A DNA stretch of 64,000 nt from an uncultured Coprococcus sp. (GTDB lineage Bacteria > Bacillota > Clostridia > Lachnospirales > Lachnospiraceae): NCBI GenBank assembly GCA_947632705.1, contig CANRQE010000005.1, positions 1 through 64,000 on the forward strand, written 5' to 3'. A program made the translations under genes and the position numbers. How positions within the stretch are numbered: position 1 is the first letter of the stretch; the number at the start of each line of letters is the position of its first letter. The notes beneath the pieces were generated by a model that saw only the letters and a list, made by a program, of their open reading frames with translations, searched no databases and was not told the DNA's origin. Shown piece after piece: positions 18,293 through 26,706 of the stretch.

Positions 18293-18335
18293 AAGCAAAA
18301 GCCCGGAAAATCTGTTCTGACAGGAATTTCCGGGC
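18293..18335 (-). terminator. terminator after tRNA-Gly
   Basis: GCCCGGAAA (18301-18309) pairs with TTTCCGGGC (18327-18335), followed on the minus strand by TTTTGCTTCT. Confidence 0.85.
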
Positions 18336-18343
18336 ACAAAAAA

Positions 18344-18415
18344 AGCGCGAGACGGGAATCGAACCCGCGACCCTCTCCTTGGCAAGGAGATGCTCCACCG
18401 CTGAGCCACTCGCGC
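18344..18415 (-). tRNA. tRNA-Gly (GCC)
   Basis: A full cloverleaf on the minus strand: acceptor GCGCGAG pairs with CTCGCGC, anticodon stem CTCCT/AGGAG with loop TGCCA giving GCC, and T-arm with GGTTCGATTCC. The discriminator is U, as expected for tRNA-Gly; CCA is not encoded. It has its own consensus promoter and terminator, so it is a single-gene unit. Confidence 0.95.
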
Positions 18416-18443
18416 ATATGTCGTGTACTTCACAACAATAGGT

Positions 18444-18472
18444 ATATTATCACACGACATTTCCATTGTCAA
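18444..18472 (-). promoter_or_regulatory. sigma-A promoter of tRNA-Gly
   Basis: TTGACA (18467-18472), a 17-base spacer and TAATAT (18444-18449). The TGA stop of the upstream degV gene lies inside the TTGACA. An 8-bp inverted repeat TGTCGTGT/ACACGACA (18419-18426 and 18452-18459) brackets the -10 box. Confidence 0.85.
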
Positions 18473-19356
18473 TCCTTTTTTGTAAAATGTGTTTCTGACT
18501 CCTTTTCAATAAAAAGAACCCCTAAGGTGCCCGGTCCGCAATGACTGGAAACCACACAGCCTGCACGGGTAATCAGGATTTCCCTGAATATATGCAGGCC
18601 CTCCAGATACTTCTTTACCGTATCTATGATCTCCTGATCACAGCCTGAATGTGTAATAAAGACTCTGTCCTCACAGGCATGCAGCAGCTGCGGTTCCAGA
18701 TCTTTTACATAATCGATAATGACCTTGTTCAGTTTGCCCCTGTACTTCTTTGCGGCATCCATTTTTCCGTCAACCACAACAATTTTCGGTTTCAGCTTCA
18801 GCATAGTGCCGAACAGTGCGGCCGTTGCACTGCATCTGCCGCCCCTGTGCAGATATACCAGCGTATCAACAACGAAGCTCGCCCGTACTCTCGGTCTTAA
18901 AGCCAGAATTTCCTGCGTAATCTCTGATAACGTTTTTCCCTGTTCTGCAAGAACCGCAGCATGGATGATCTGAAGGCCGATGCCTGTAGAAAGACTTTGG
19001 GAATCAATGACACTGACATGTTCGCTCCACTCCAGTTCCTCTGCTGCCATTCTGGCTACATTGGCAGATGCAGACATATCCTCTGAAATGGCAAAAAACA
19101 AAATATCACTTTCCTCCGGCTTTCCCTTTGTATAAGGTTCCATAATATGAATGGCATCCTCAATCGACGGAGCGGCGGTCTTCGGCGTCTGCTGATGCTC
19201 GTCGCTCCATATATATAACTGATCCGGCGTTATGCTTTCTCCGTCCTTATATTCCTGATCCCCTGTATGGATATATAAAGGAAGGATCGCAATTCCATAT
19301 CTTTGAATTAATTCCTGTGATAAGTCGCAGGTACTGTCCGCAATGATTTTTATCAT
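18469..19356 (-). CDS. DegV-family fatty-acid-binding protein
   Basis: A 295-aa cytoplasmic protein. DegV/FakB proteins hold a fatty acid for phosphorylation by FakA. Family landmarks are present: IIADSTCDLS at the start, the DSQSLSTGIGLQI segment that contacts the carboxyl group, the hydrophobic TLVYLHRGGRCSA helix, VFITHSGCDQE, and HCGPGTLGVLF at the end. No fakA is adjacent. The stop codon is embedded in the promoter of the following tRNA gene. Confidence 0.92.
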   Translation of the reverse strand: MIKIIADSTCDLSQELIQRYGIAILPLYIHTGDQEYKDGESITPDQLYIWSDEHQQTPKTAAPSIEDAIHIMEPYTKGKPEESDILFFAISEDMSASANVARMAAEELEWSEHVSVIDSQSLSTGIGLQIIHAAVLAEQGKTLSEITQEILALRPRVRASFVVDTLVYLHRGGRCSATAALFGTMLKLKPKIVVVDGKMDAAKKYRGKLNKVIIDYVKDLEPQLLHACEDRVFITHSGCDQEIIDTVKKYLEGLHIFREILITRAGCVVSSHCGPGTLGVLFIEKESETHFTKKD

Positions 19357-19447
19357 GTTGTTTCACCCCATATAAATACATTTTATCAATATACTTATTT
19401 TATATGAGTGTCTGCCATTTCGCAATAGAAATCACAGGATTTCCTCT

Positions 19448-21751
19448 TTAAACAGGATCATCCGCTCCGGATGCATCTGTTTGGATGTGTACTTCTTCCA
19501 CACGGGCAAAGGCAACAACTGCCTTGTACAGATCTCCGTCAATCCTGATATCAAATTCTGCATGCATCAGCTGGCACAGGCTTTTTGCAATTGACAGGCC
19601 CAGACCGTTGCCCTCCGTATTTCTGGAGCTGTCACCGCGGACAAACCGTTCCATCAGTTCCTCACTGCTGATATTGAGCGGATCCTTTGATATATTCTTA
19701 AAAATAAACTGCACCTGCTCATCCGTCGCCTCAATATTAATATAAACTCTGGTTTTAGGCATCGCATATTTATAAGCATTATTTAAAAGATTGTCAAAAA
19801 CTCTCCATAGATGCCTGCCGTCCGCCATGATCCATACCGGTTCATCCGCTTCCCTGATGACCAGCTGCAGCTCCCGCTCTTTCAGTCTGTCCATATATTC
19901 TGCCGTTGCCTGCGCCAGAACCAGATTTGCATCCATGACTTTCAGCTCTACGGCTATACTGCCGGTGGATGCCTTGGAGGCCTCCACCAGATCTTCAATC
20001 AGCTTTTTCAGTCTGGCAGACTGCCTTACCAGAACTTCAATATAAGAAGCCTCCGGTTCTTTTGTGATATTCTGTTTCTGCAGTAAATCTACATAGTTAA
20101 TGATTGAAGTAAGCGGTGTCTTAATATCATGAGACACATTGGTAATCAGCTCTGTTTTCATGCGTTCGCTCTTCATCCGTTCCTCTATCGCTGCCTGCAT
20201 ACCTTCATTCAGGTTATTCAGATTTTCTCCATGCTTTTTAAATGCTCCCCGCATAAACCTTGTATTGATTTTATACTTCGTATTCCCTTCCACAAGCTTT
20301 TCGCCTCCGTTTTTCAGTTCACTCAGCCATGCCGTCACAACAAGAAACAGAATCGTAATGCAAACCTTATAAATCAGATATACCTGAAGAAAATTATTCT
20401 TCACATCAATGGACCACCTCAGAACCATAACTTCTGCCACACTATAGACAATATAGATGAATACCGCCTTCCAGATAAATGGGATTTTGGATATCAGATA
20501 TCTGAACCATTTCGACATCCGGCTTTCCCGGCCCAGAAAATGATGTATGCCGTATGCAAGCATACTGAAATTTTTTCCGCCTCCGTTTCTTCTTCTGCCA
20601 ACCAGCAAATCTATATAAAACACACCCATGATAACCAGTCCGCAGAGAGCCACCATTCTACATGCTACAAGCTGTATCATCTCCGTATTGGTTCCATATT
20701 GAAAGGTATGTCTCCCTATTTCTCTGAACAGACAGACAAAATTGAGTATGATTCCTCCGATAATCACTACCAGACCTTCTATCGGGAGCTTTTCGTACCG
20801 GCGGAGAGCGTTTTCTTTTCCCTGACTGCTATAACCTGAGGACTTCATCAGTAAGATGAAGCAGAGCAGCCACACTGCAAGCACTATAACTGCTGCAAGC
20901 GGTACTGCATGCCGCAGCGCATACAGAGAATTCAGATATTCCAGTTCTTCTCTCAAATGATATCCGATACTGTCATACCCGGCTGTCCGGTATGCATCCG
21001 TCAGTCTGCCACAGATTCTGAGATTGATTTTATAGTCTTTTTCATAATAAACAGTTAATGTATAATCCCCTATAAAGTCTTCTGCCGTAGGATAATCGAC
21101 AGCGTATTTGTTTTCATACTGTGATGTAGTAATAATCTGATCAGCAATTCTTGCCTTACCCGAATCATTTGCCTCAAGAAGTTGTTTTGAATATACATAG
21201 GCATCCGCATATTCAGCAAACAAATATTTTTCCGAATAAAAATTGGTCCAGGACAAAAAATCTGTCTTTTCTGTCTCACAGATAACCCCACTCCGGTCAG
21301 TTTCCGGATCGTTACCGCTGTCCCCATCGGATAATTCTGTTTCCTGTGATGTGTCTGCAAAACAATATATGTCATAATCAAACACATCCTTTCCAAATTC
21401 AGTGTCTGCCGCCTGATCGATAGAAGCGCGGATTTCTCCCTCGTAATACAAAATGGTAGCGCGGTTTAAATACAGCCTGTTCTGATTGACATATTGCTGA
21501 AACGCCTCACGGACAATATACATATTGTCTGTGAGGGTTCTTCTGCAGACCTCTTCCTCCTGCTCCTGAAGGGTTTTTTCATAAATGCCGGAGCGTTCCA
21601 GAACAATCAGGCAGCCGCCCATACCGAAAAGGCCTGCCGTAAGCAGGATAACCAGGATGCATAACACCATCCTGCATCTTCCGGCGCCTTTCAAGCGCTG
21701 CCTTTTTGATTCTTTTTTCATTTTGCCTTCCATATATCCCGCTTCCTTCAT
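19448..21751 (-). CDS. membrane sensor histidine kinase
   Basis: A 767-aa protein, counted from the ATG at 21751 that follows the regulator's stop by one base with GGAGG 9 bases ahead. A first membrane helix near 25-48 is followed by an outer region of about 230 residues, then at least four more hydrophobic segments (about 280-480). The kinase part has the phospho-acceptor His541 in NVSHDIKTPLTSI, then N box DNLLNNAYKYA and G box GNGLGLSIAKSL. It phosphorylates the OmpR-type regulator encoded just upstream. The multi-helix sensor is unusual compared with two-helix VanS/PhoR kinases; the signal is unknown. Confidence 0.92.
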   Translation of the reverse strand: MKEAGYMEGKMKKESKRQRLKGAGRCRMVLCILVILLTAGLFGMGGCLIVLERSGIYEKTLQEQEEEVCRRTLTDNMYIVREAFQQYVNQNRLYLNRATILYYEGEIRASIDQAADTEFGKDVFDYDIYCFADTSQETELSDGDSGNDPETDRSGVICETEKTDFLSWTNFYSEKYLFAEYADAYVYSKQLLEANDSGKARIADQIITTSQYENKYAVDYPTAEDFIGDYTLTVYYEKDYKINLRICGRLTDAYRTAGYDSIGYHLREELEYLNSLYALRHAVPLAAVIVLAVWLLCFILLMKSSGYSSQGKENALRRYEKLPIEGLVVIIGGIILNFVCLFREIGRHTFQYGTNTEMIQLVACRMVALCGLVIMGVFYIDLLVGRRRNGGGKNFSMLAYGIHHFLGRESRMSKWFRYLISKIPFIWKAVFIYIVYSVAEVMVLRWSIDVKNNFLQVYLIYKVCITILFLVVTAWLSELKNGGEKLVEGNTKYKINTRFMRGAFKKHGENLNNLNEGMQAAIEERMKSERMKTELITNVSHDIKTPLTSIINYVDLLQKQNITKEPEASYIEVLVRQSARLKKLIEDLVEASKASTGSIAVELKVMDANLVLAQATAEYMDRLKERELQLVIREADEPVWIMADGRHLWRVFDNLLNNAYKYAMPKTRVYINIEATDEQVQFIFKNISKDPLNISSEELMERFVRGDSSRNTEGNGLGLSIAKSLCQLMHAEFDIRIDGDLYKAVVAFARVEEVHIQTDASGADDPV

Positions 21752-21752
21752 T

Positions 21753-22442
21753 TTACTCTGCCTCCATCTTATATCCACGTCCCCAGATTACCTTCAGATA
21801 CCGTGGTTCTGCCGGATTGATTTCAATCTTTTCTCTCAGATGCCTGATATGGACTGCGACGGCTCCCTCCGCACCTACCGGCTTTTCCTTCCATACTTCC
21901 TGATAAATTTCCTTCGGCGAAAAGACCTTACCCGGTTTTTCCATGAGCATTCTTAATATATTAAATTCTGTCGGCGTCAGACTGACCGTCTCTCCATCCA
22001 CCTTTACCTGTTTAGAAGCGTCATCCAGTTCAATCCCTCCGATAAGCATACTGTTTTTTCTGACTGTTCCACCGCCCAGCTGCATATAACGGCGAAGCTG
22101 GGATTTCACTCTTGCAATCACCTCTACCGGTTGAAACGGTTTTGTGATATAATCATCTGCGCCTATTTCAAGCCCTAAGATTTTATCTGTATCCTCTCCC
22201 TTTGCCGTCAGCAGAATCACCGGAAGATTCGTCTCTTCGCGGATCTTTACCATGGCTGTAATCCCATCCATTTCCGGCATCATAATATCCATAAGCACCA
22301 GATGAATCTCATGCTTCCTTATCTGTGACAATGCCTCTTTTCCGTTATAGGCTTCATAAATTCCATAACCTGCCGTCTGCAGATAAATACGCAGCGCTGA
22401 TACAATATCCTTTTCATCATCACAAACCAGTATATTATACAT
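21753..22442 (-). CDS. OmpR/PhoB-family response regulator
   Basis: A 229-aa DNA-binding regulator. The receiver domain has CDDE (7-10), phospho-acceptor Asp52 in MDIMMPEMDG, the switch Thr in LLTAKG, and Lys in TKPFQP. The C-terminal winged helix (about 130-229) has LTPTEFNILRMLM, the recognition helix VAVHIRHLREKIE and a final GRGYKM. It forms an operon with the sensor kinase one base downstream. An imperfect TTAAGAATTCTTTAAG element (22635-22650) in the divergent region before DUF4317 could be a binding site. Confidence 0.95.
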   Translation of the reverse strand: MYNILVCDDEKDIVSALRIYLQTAGYGIYEAYNGKEALSQIRKHEIHLVLMDIMMPEMDGITAMVKIREETNLPVILLTAKGEDTDKILGLEIGADDYITKPFQPVEVIARVKSQLRRYMQLGGGTVRKNSMLIGGIELDDASKQVKVDGETVSLTPTEFNILRMLMEKPGKVFSPKEIYQEVWKEKPVGAEGAVAVHIRHLREKIEINPAEPRYLKVIWGRGYKMEAE

Positions 22443-22677
22443 TTCTTTCCCTCCGTATCAGGATTCTTTTCACGACTAAATGATATTCACTCTGTAATTT
22501 TTTCATCTTTTTCTCTGTTTTATCCACCATACCGATTCCCTTTTTATGCAACAACGGCACACAAACCTTACTGTTTCCAACTATATACTCCAATTAAAGC
22601 ATAAGTCTCTTTAACAAACAAGGCATGAAACCATTAAGAATTCTTTAAGATTCTGTTTTTCGACATATTTCTTTTAC

Positions 22678-22705
22678 TTGTATTTGCCCATATTTCAGGT
22701 ATAAT
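22678..22705 (+). promoter_or_regulatory. probable promoter of the DUF4317 gene
   Basis: TTGTAT (22678-22683), a 16-base spacer and TATAAT (22700-22705), 36 bases before the ATG. The -35 box is weak. Confidence 0.55.
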
Positions 22706-22740
22706 GGACTTATTATCTTTGAAACGGAGAAACTAACATT

Positions 22741-23913
22741 ATGACAAAAAAAGAAATTCTTGAAATCCGCCATCAATTTGCGCCATCTGCCTGTTCGATC
22801 GGAAAAATCTGCGGATGTTATGTGGACGGCGATAAGAAAAAAATCGCCACATGGAAAGAAGCCTTTCTGTCCCTGCCGGAAGAAGAGGCGTTCAAATACT
22901 TTGAAATATTCAAAAAGACCTTGTCCGGAAGCATCGGAAAAAACCTGACTACCATGGAGTTTCCTGCTGAACAGGAAGGAGAAAACGGCACGCAGGATTT
23001 CTTACTTCAGCTGCGAAACAGCAAGCTGGACGATAACACATTAATCGAATCATTCTATGATAGGGTCATAGAATCCTATGATTATACGGGGAATTATCTG
23101 ATTCTGCTGATTCACGATACATATGACGTACCCGGCAAAACAAGCGATGGACTGACGATGGAGGATGCCTCAGAGGAAATCTATGAATATCTGCTCTGCA
23201 GCATTTGTCATGTCAATCTCTCCAAAGCCGGGCTCAGCTACTTTGATACGGAAAACACCTTCCACAACCGTGTCCGTGACTGGATCGTAGATATGCCGGA
23301 CATCGGTTTTCTCTTTCCTGCCTTTATGGACAGAAGTACCGATATCCATCATGTTCTCTATTACAATAAGCAGCCTGAGGAAATGCATTTTGAATTTGTG
23401 GACAGGCTGCTTGGAACCGATTTCCCAATCTCTGCCGGCACACAAAAAGAAACCTTTCAAAGTATTATTACGGAAACTTTGGGAAATGACTGTGCCTATG
23501 AAGTCATACGAAATATCCATGATCATCTGAATGAGATGACGGAAGAACACAAGGATCAGCCGGAGCCGCTTACCCTGTCCAGACAGGAAATCCGTCATCT
23601 GCTGTCTGACAGCGGCGTTTCGGAAAAAAAGCTGGAGCAATTCGATGAGCATTTTGACAAAGCCGCCGGCATTTCCCTTCCAAATCCGAAGCATATGGAT
23701 ACAGACGGACGGATAAAGCCGCCAAAGGTAGAATTATATGCAAGCAACCTGATGAACTCCAGAGCCTTTGAGGTCAAAACACCGGATGTTATGATCAGGG
23801 TAAATCCGGAGCGGACAGATCTGATAGAAACAAAGGAAATTGACGGCGTCAAATGTATCGTCATACAGATCACCGATTCCGTAGAAGTAAACGGCATTCC
23901 TGCCAAACCATAA
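22741..23913 (+). CDS. DUF4317 family protein
   Basis: A 390-aa soluble protein of a family common in Lachnospiraceae and of unknown function. The start (MTKKEILEIRHQF, then CSIGKICGCYVD) and the centre (YLILLIHDTYDVPGKT; CHVNLSKAGLSYF; DMPDIGFLFPAFMDR) are as I know the family. No signal peptide or membrane helix is seen. It stands alone, divergent from the two-component genes, and shares a bidirectional terminator with corA. Confidence 0.85.
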   Translation: MTKKEILEIRHQFAPSACSIGKICGCYVDGDKKKIATWKEAFLSLPEEEAFKYFEIFKKTLSGSIGKNLTTMEFPAEQEGENGTQDFLLQLRNSKLDDNTLIESFYDRVIESYDYTGNYLILLIHDTYDVPGKTSDGLTMEDASEEIYEYLLCSICHVNLSKAGLSYFDTENTFHNRVRDWIVDMPDIGFLFPAFMDRSTDIHHVLYYNKQPEEMHFEFVDRLLGTDFPISAGTQKETFQSIITETLGNDCAYEVIRNIHDHLNEMTEEHKDQPEPLTLSRQEIRHLLSDSGVSEKKLEQFDEHFDKAAGISLPNPKHMDTDGRIKPPKVELYASNLMNSRAFEVKTPDVMIRVNPERTDLIETKEIDGVKCIVIQITDSVEVNGIPAKP

Positions 23914-23933
23914 CGGTAATATCCGCTTACATG

Positions 23934-23978
23934 AAAAAGAACTTTGCATGATACAGGATCATACAAAGTTCTTTTTTT
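23934..23978. terminator. bidirectional terminator between DUF4317 and corA
   Basis: GAACTTTG (23939-23946) pairs with CAAAGTTC (23964-23971). A-run on the left and T-run on the right extend the stem, so it can end both convergent transcripts. Confidence 0.92.
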
Positions 23979-23983
23979 CATGT

Positions 23984-24931
23984 TCAAAGCTTTAACATTT
24001 TCTTTTTCTTCAATACCAGCGCTATGATCAGGCAGATGACAAGAATAATTCCGCAGATAATCTCAAATCCAAACGGTGTATTCGCAAAAGGCATCCATTT
24101 ACCTGCAACATTCATACCATAGATTCCTGAGATAATTGTTGGTATTGCCATGACAATCGTAATGGCCGCCAGAAACTTCATGACATTATTCAACCGGTTA
24201 TTGATGATCGTAGTCATCAGTTCTCTGGTACCGCTGATAATATCTCTGTAAATATTGGTCATCTCAATCGCCTGTTTGTTCTCGACCATAACGTCATCGA
24301 GCAGCTCCTTATCCTCCGGATACTGCTTGATACTGCTGTATCTGGCAAGCTTATCCAAAACAACACCATTTGCCCGTAAGGATGTGGCGAAATATACAAG
24401 GTTGGATTCCAACTCATGCAGATCAATCAGATCCGTTTCCTCGGTATCATCCTGAATACGCTGTTCGATCAAAGTCCTCCTCCGATCCATAACCCTCAGA
24501 TAATATTGATAGGTCATACAGCTGCGATATAATATCTGATACAAAAAACGCATCCGCTTTTTCGTACTGATATCCCTGACCTTTTTTTCTACAAATGCCT
24601 GAAGTACGGGAGTATCCTCCGCACAGACAGTAATAATGGCGTCTTCCACAAGAATGATACCTAACGGTAAAGTCGTATAGGCTTCTCTCTCATTTCTGAT
24701 CTCAACGGACGGTATATCCACCAGAATCATCGTATATCCGCTTTCTACCTCAACACGGGAACTTTCTTCCTCATCCAACGCTGCTCTGACATCCTCTAAA
24801 TCAATGTCATATTCATCAGCAATATATTTACTTTCTTCCACTGTAGGCTTCGTGACTGAAATCCAGATATCTTTTTCATTTTTTTCTGTTTCGGACAAAA
24901 CTCTGTGTACAGTCTTGTAAAATTTTATCAT
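23984..24931 (-). CDS. corA: CorA-family divalent cation transporter
   Basis: A 315-aa magnesium/cobalt channel. It has a large N-terminal cytoplasmic domain, a long coiled helix (about 150-250) and two C-terminal membrane helices. The signature YGMN ends the first helix (near 274-277), and a basic KKKKML tail closes the protein. It works as a pentamer that opens when internal Mg2+ falls. The length fits the family. It is convergent with DUF4317 and not part of an operon. Confidence 0.93.
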   Translation of the reverse strand: MIKFYKTVHRVLSETEKNEKDIWISVTKPTVEESKYIADEYDIDLEDVRAALDEEESSRVEVESGYTMILVDIPSVEIRNEREAYTTLPLGIILVEDAIITVCAEDTPVLQAFVEKKVRDISTKKRMRFLYQILYRSCMTYQYYLRVMDRRRTLIEQRIQDDTEETDLIDLHELESNLVYFATSLRANGVVLDKLARYSSIKQYPEDKELLDDVMVENKQAIEMTNIYRDIISGTRELMTTIINNRLNNVMKFLAAITIVMAIPTIISGIYGMNVAGKWMPFANTPFGFEIICGIILVICLIIALVLKKKKMLKL

Positions 24932-25005
24932 TGTCCAAACCCCCAGTTATAATAAGATTTACATATATCGCAGACAGCTCCGATTCTGTTGTCCTGCCAG
25001 AGCTT

Positions 25006-26517
25006 CTATTTTACACCATCTGTTTTATAGCTGATTGTGGTAATGGAATAATCATCCCATGTATCAAAATCAAAGAAATCAAATCCCATTTCAATATCTT
25101 CAAAAGACATACAGTCCTCTGTAAGATCATCTTCGTACCAATAAACCTCGGCATATACAACGGAACCCGGAACCATATCATCCCAGCCGCCGTTTTCTTC
25201 TACAACTACGCCGTTGATCTTTGTATCATTGAGCATGACAGAAGTCGGAACGTCCATCTTACTCTTTACACGTAAAACCGTGTAATAGGCATCCTCCACT
25301 TTCACAATATCTTTATATGCCTTTACGTCACAGTTTTCATCCTCGTATACATCTTCAAATTTGCTTAAATCATATTTCGGTGTAACATCCGTCTTAAAAT
25401 CACAGTCATATGTGAAATTACCTAAAGCAACCGTATCATATGTTTCGGAATCATACAGTTCAAAATAAGCCGTAATTTCGTCTATCTGTTCAATCCCTGC
25501 AATCTCCATATCCATGGAATATACGCTTAAGGTCCACTCTGCCTTTGAACCTGCAAGAACGTCTCCTGTCATATATCCATTCAGGCTGACACCGTTTAAT
25601 GCTATACCCTGGTCTGACAGACGTGCATCTGTTCCGGTTTTATTCTCAACCTGTCCGGTTACTTCCAGCATACCATATTTATATTCTGCAGAAACAACTG
25701 TAAGCTGCATGCTGTTATCGTTATACACGACGGTTCCTTCCAAAGTGCCGCCGCTAATCGGTGTATCTGTAGCCGCCGCTTCTGTATCTGAAGGGGCTTC
25801 CGTATCCTCTGCATTCGGCTTCTCTGTATCCGGCGCATTGGTAGTTTCTGACGTCCGTTCCTCTGAAGCAGGGATGTCTTTCTTCTCATCGTCCTTCTTG
25901 CCATCATCCTTTTTAAATACCACAAACACCAGAATTAAAACCAGCGCAATCACTGCCGCCGCCAGACATACGGCTGCTATGATGAACGGTGTCTTGGACT
26001 TCTTCGGCTCTTCCGGTTTTAATGTATAGTTATTCGGAGCCCCCGGCTGAAAATTCTGTCCTCCGTACAGATTGTTTGACTGGTTCCCGTACATGTTATT
26101 CTGGTTCCCATACGGATTGTTATTCTGGTTCCCGTACATGTTATTCTGGTTTCCATACGCATTATTTGGCTGGTTTCCATACATGTTATTCTGATTCCCA
26201 TACAGATTGTTTGACTGGTTCCCATACATGTTATTCTGGTTCCCATACATGTTTGCCTGATTCCCATACGGATTCGCAGCGGCACCTGTATATATTGCAT
26301 CCTCCGGCTGCGGTGTATTCTGACTGAAAACAGCGCTGTCCGCCTGTTCTGCCGCCTGATTTTCAACAGGCTTCTGTTCAGCTGCTTCCGGAATCGCTGT
26401 TCCGATTTCCTGATCAAATGCCACCGTCGCCCCATCTGAATCCATTGCTACCGGTGTTCCGCAATTCGGGCAGACCGTACCGGTAAAAAATTCATTTCCA
26501 CACTTGTCGCACTTCAT
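25006..26517 (-). CDS. zinc-ribbon membrane protein with YGNQ repeats
   Basis: A 503-aa protein of unknown function. The N-terminal zinc ribbon is CDKCGNEF...CPNCG (3-22). A 75-residue low-complexity region follows, built of YGNQ/NNM repeats (about 82-158). One transmembrane helix near 180-200 (FIIAAVCLAAAVIALVLIL) is flanked by Lys. An acidic Glu/Thr linker and a beta-rich outer domain (about 265-503) follow. So a cytoplasmic zinc ribbon and sticky repeat are tied to an outer domain. Similar zinc-ribbon/TM/outer-domain designs occur widely in Firmicutes. The repeat DNA is a set of near 21-24-base units, prone to slippage. Confidence 0.7.
   Translation of the reverse strand: MKCDKCGNEFFTGTVCPNCGTPVAMDSDGATVAFDQEIGTAIPEAAEQKPVENQAAEQADSAVFSQNTPQPEDAIYTGAAANPYGNQANMYGNQNNMYGNQSNNLYGNQNNMYGNQPNNAYGNQNNMYGNQNNNPYGNQNNMYGNQSNNLYGGQNFQPGAPNNYTLKPEEPKKSKTPFIIAAVCLAAAVIALVLILVFVVFKKDDGKKDDEKKDIPASEERTSETTNAPDTEKPNAEDTEAPSDTEAAATDTPISGGTLEGTVVYNDNSMQLTVVSAEYKYGMLEVTGQVENKTGTDARLSDQGIALNGVSLNGYMTGDVLAGSKAEWTLSVYSMDMEIAGIEQIDEITAYFELYDSETYDTVALGNFTYDCDFKTDVTPKYDLSKFEDVYEDENCDVKAYKDIVKVEDAYYTVLRVKSKMDVPTSVMLNDTKINGVVVEENGGWDDMVPGSVVYAEVYWYEDDLTEDCMSFEDIEMGFDFFDFDTWDDYSITTISYKTDGVK
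26040..26270 (-). repeat. tandem repeat coding YGNQ units
   Basis: About eleven degenerate units of 21-24 bases (core TGGTTCCCATACATGTTATT and variants on the plus strand) lie inside the zinc-ribbon protein gene. Unit lengths stay multiples of three, so the frame is kept. Copy number is likely to vary between strains. Confidence 0.85.
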
Positions 26518-26646
26518 ACAAACTCTCCTTTATGTAAATAATAACTGATAAAAAGTCTTCAACTAATATTATCACAACGGTTTGATTCTTTCAACTATTT
26601 CCACAAAAAGGGACAGATATCTTCTTATGTATATTGATTTCCCCTG

Positions 26647-26680
26647 CAAAAAAAGGACATCTGCTGCCCGCAGATGTCCT
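26647..26680 (-). terminator. terminator after the sodium:solute symporter gene
   Basis: AGGACATCTGC (26654-26664) pairs with GCAGATGTCCT (26670-26680), an 11-bp stem, followed on the minus strand by TTTTTTTGC. Confidence 0.93.
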
Positions 26681-26706
26681 ATGTATATGCAAAGGCCGTA
26701 TGAATA

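Noticed and set aside
26040..26327. Regular repeats that resemble a CRISPR array
   Set aside because: Units are 21-24 bases without unique spacers, lie in frame inside a gene and encode YGNQ; no cas genes are near.
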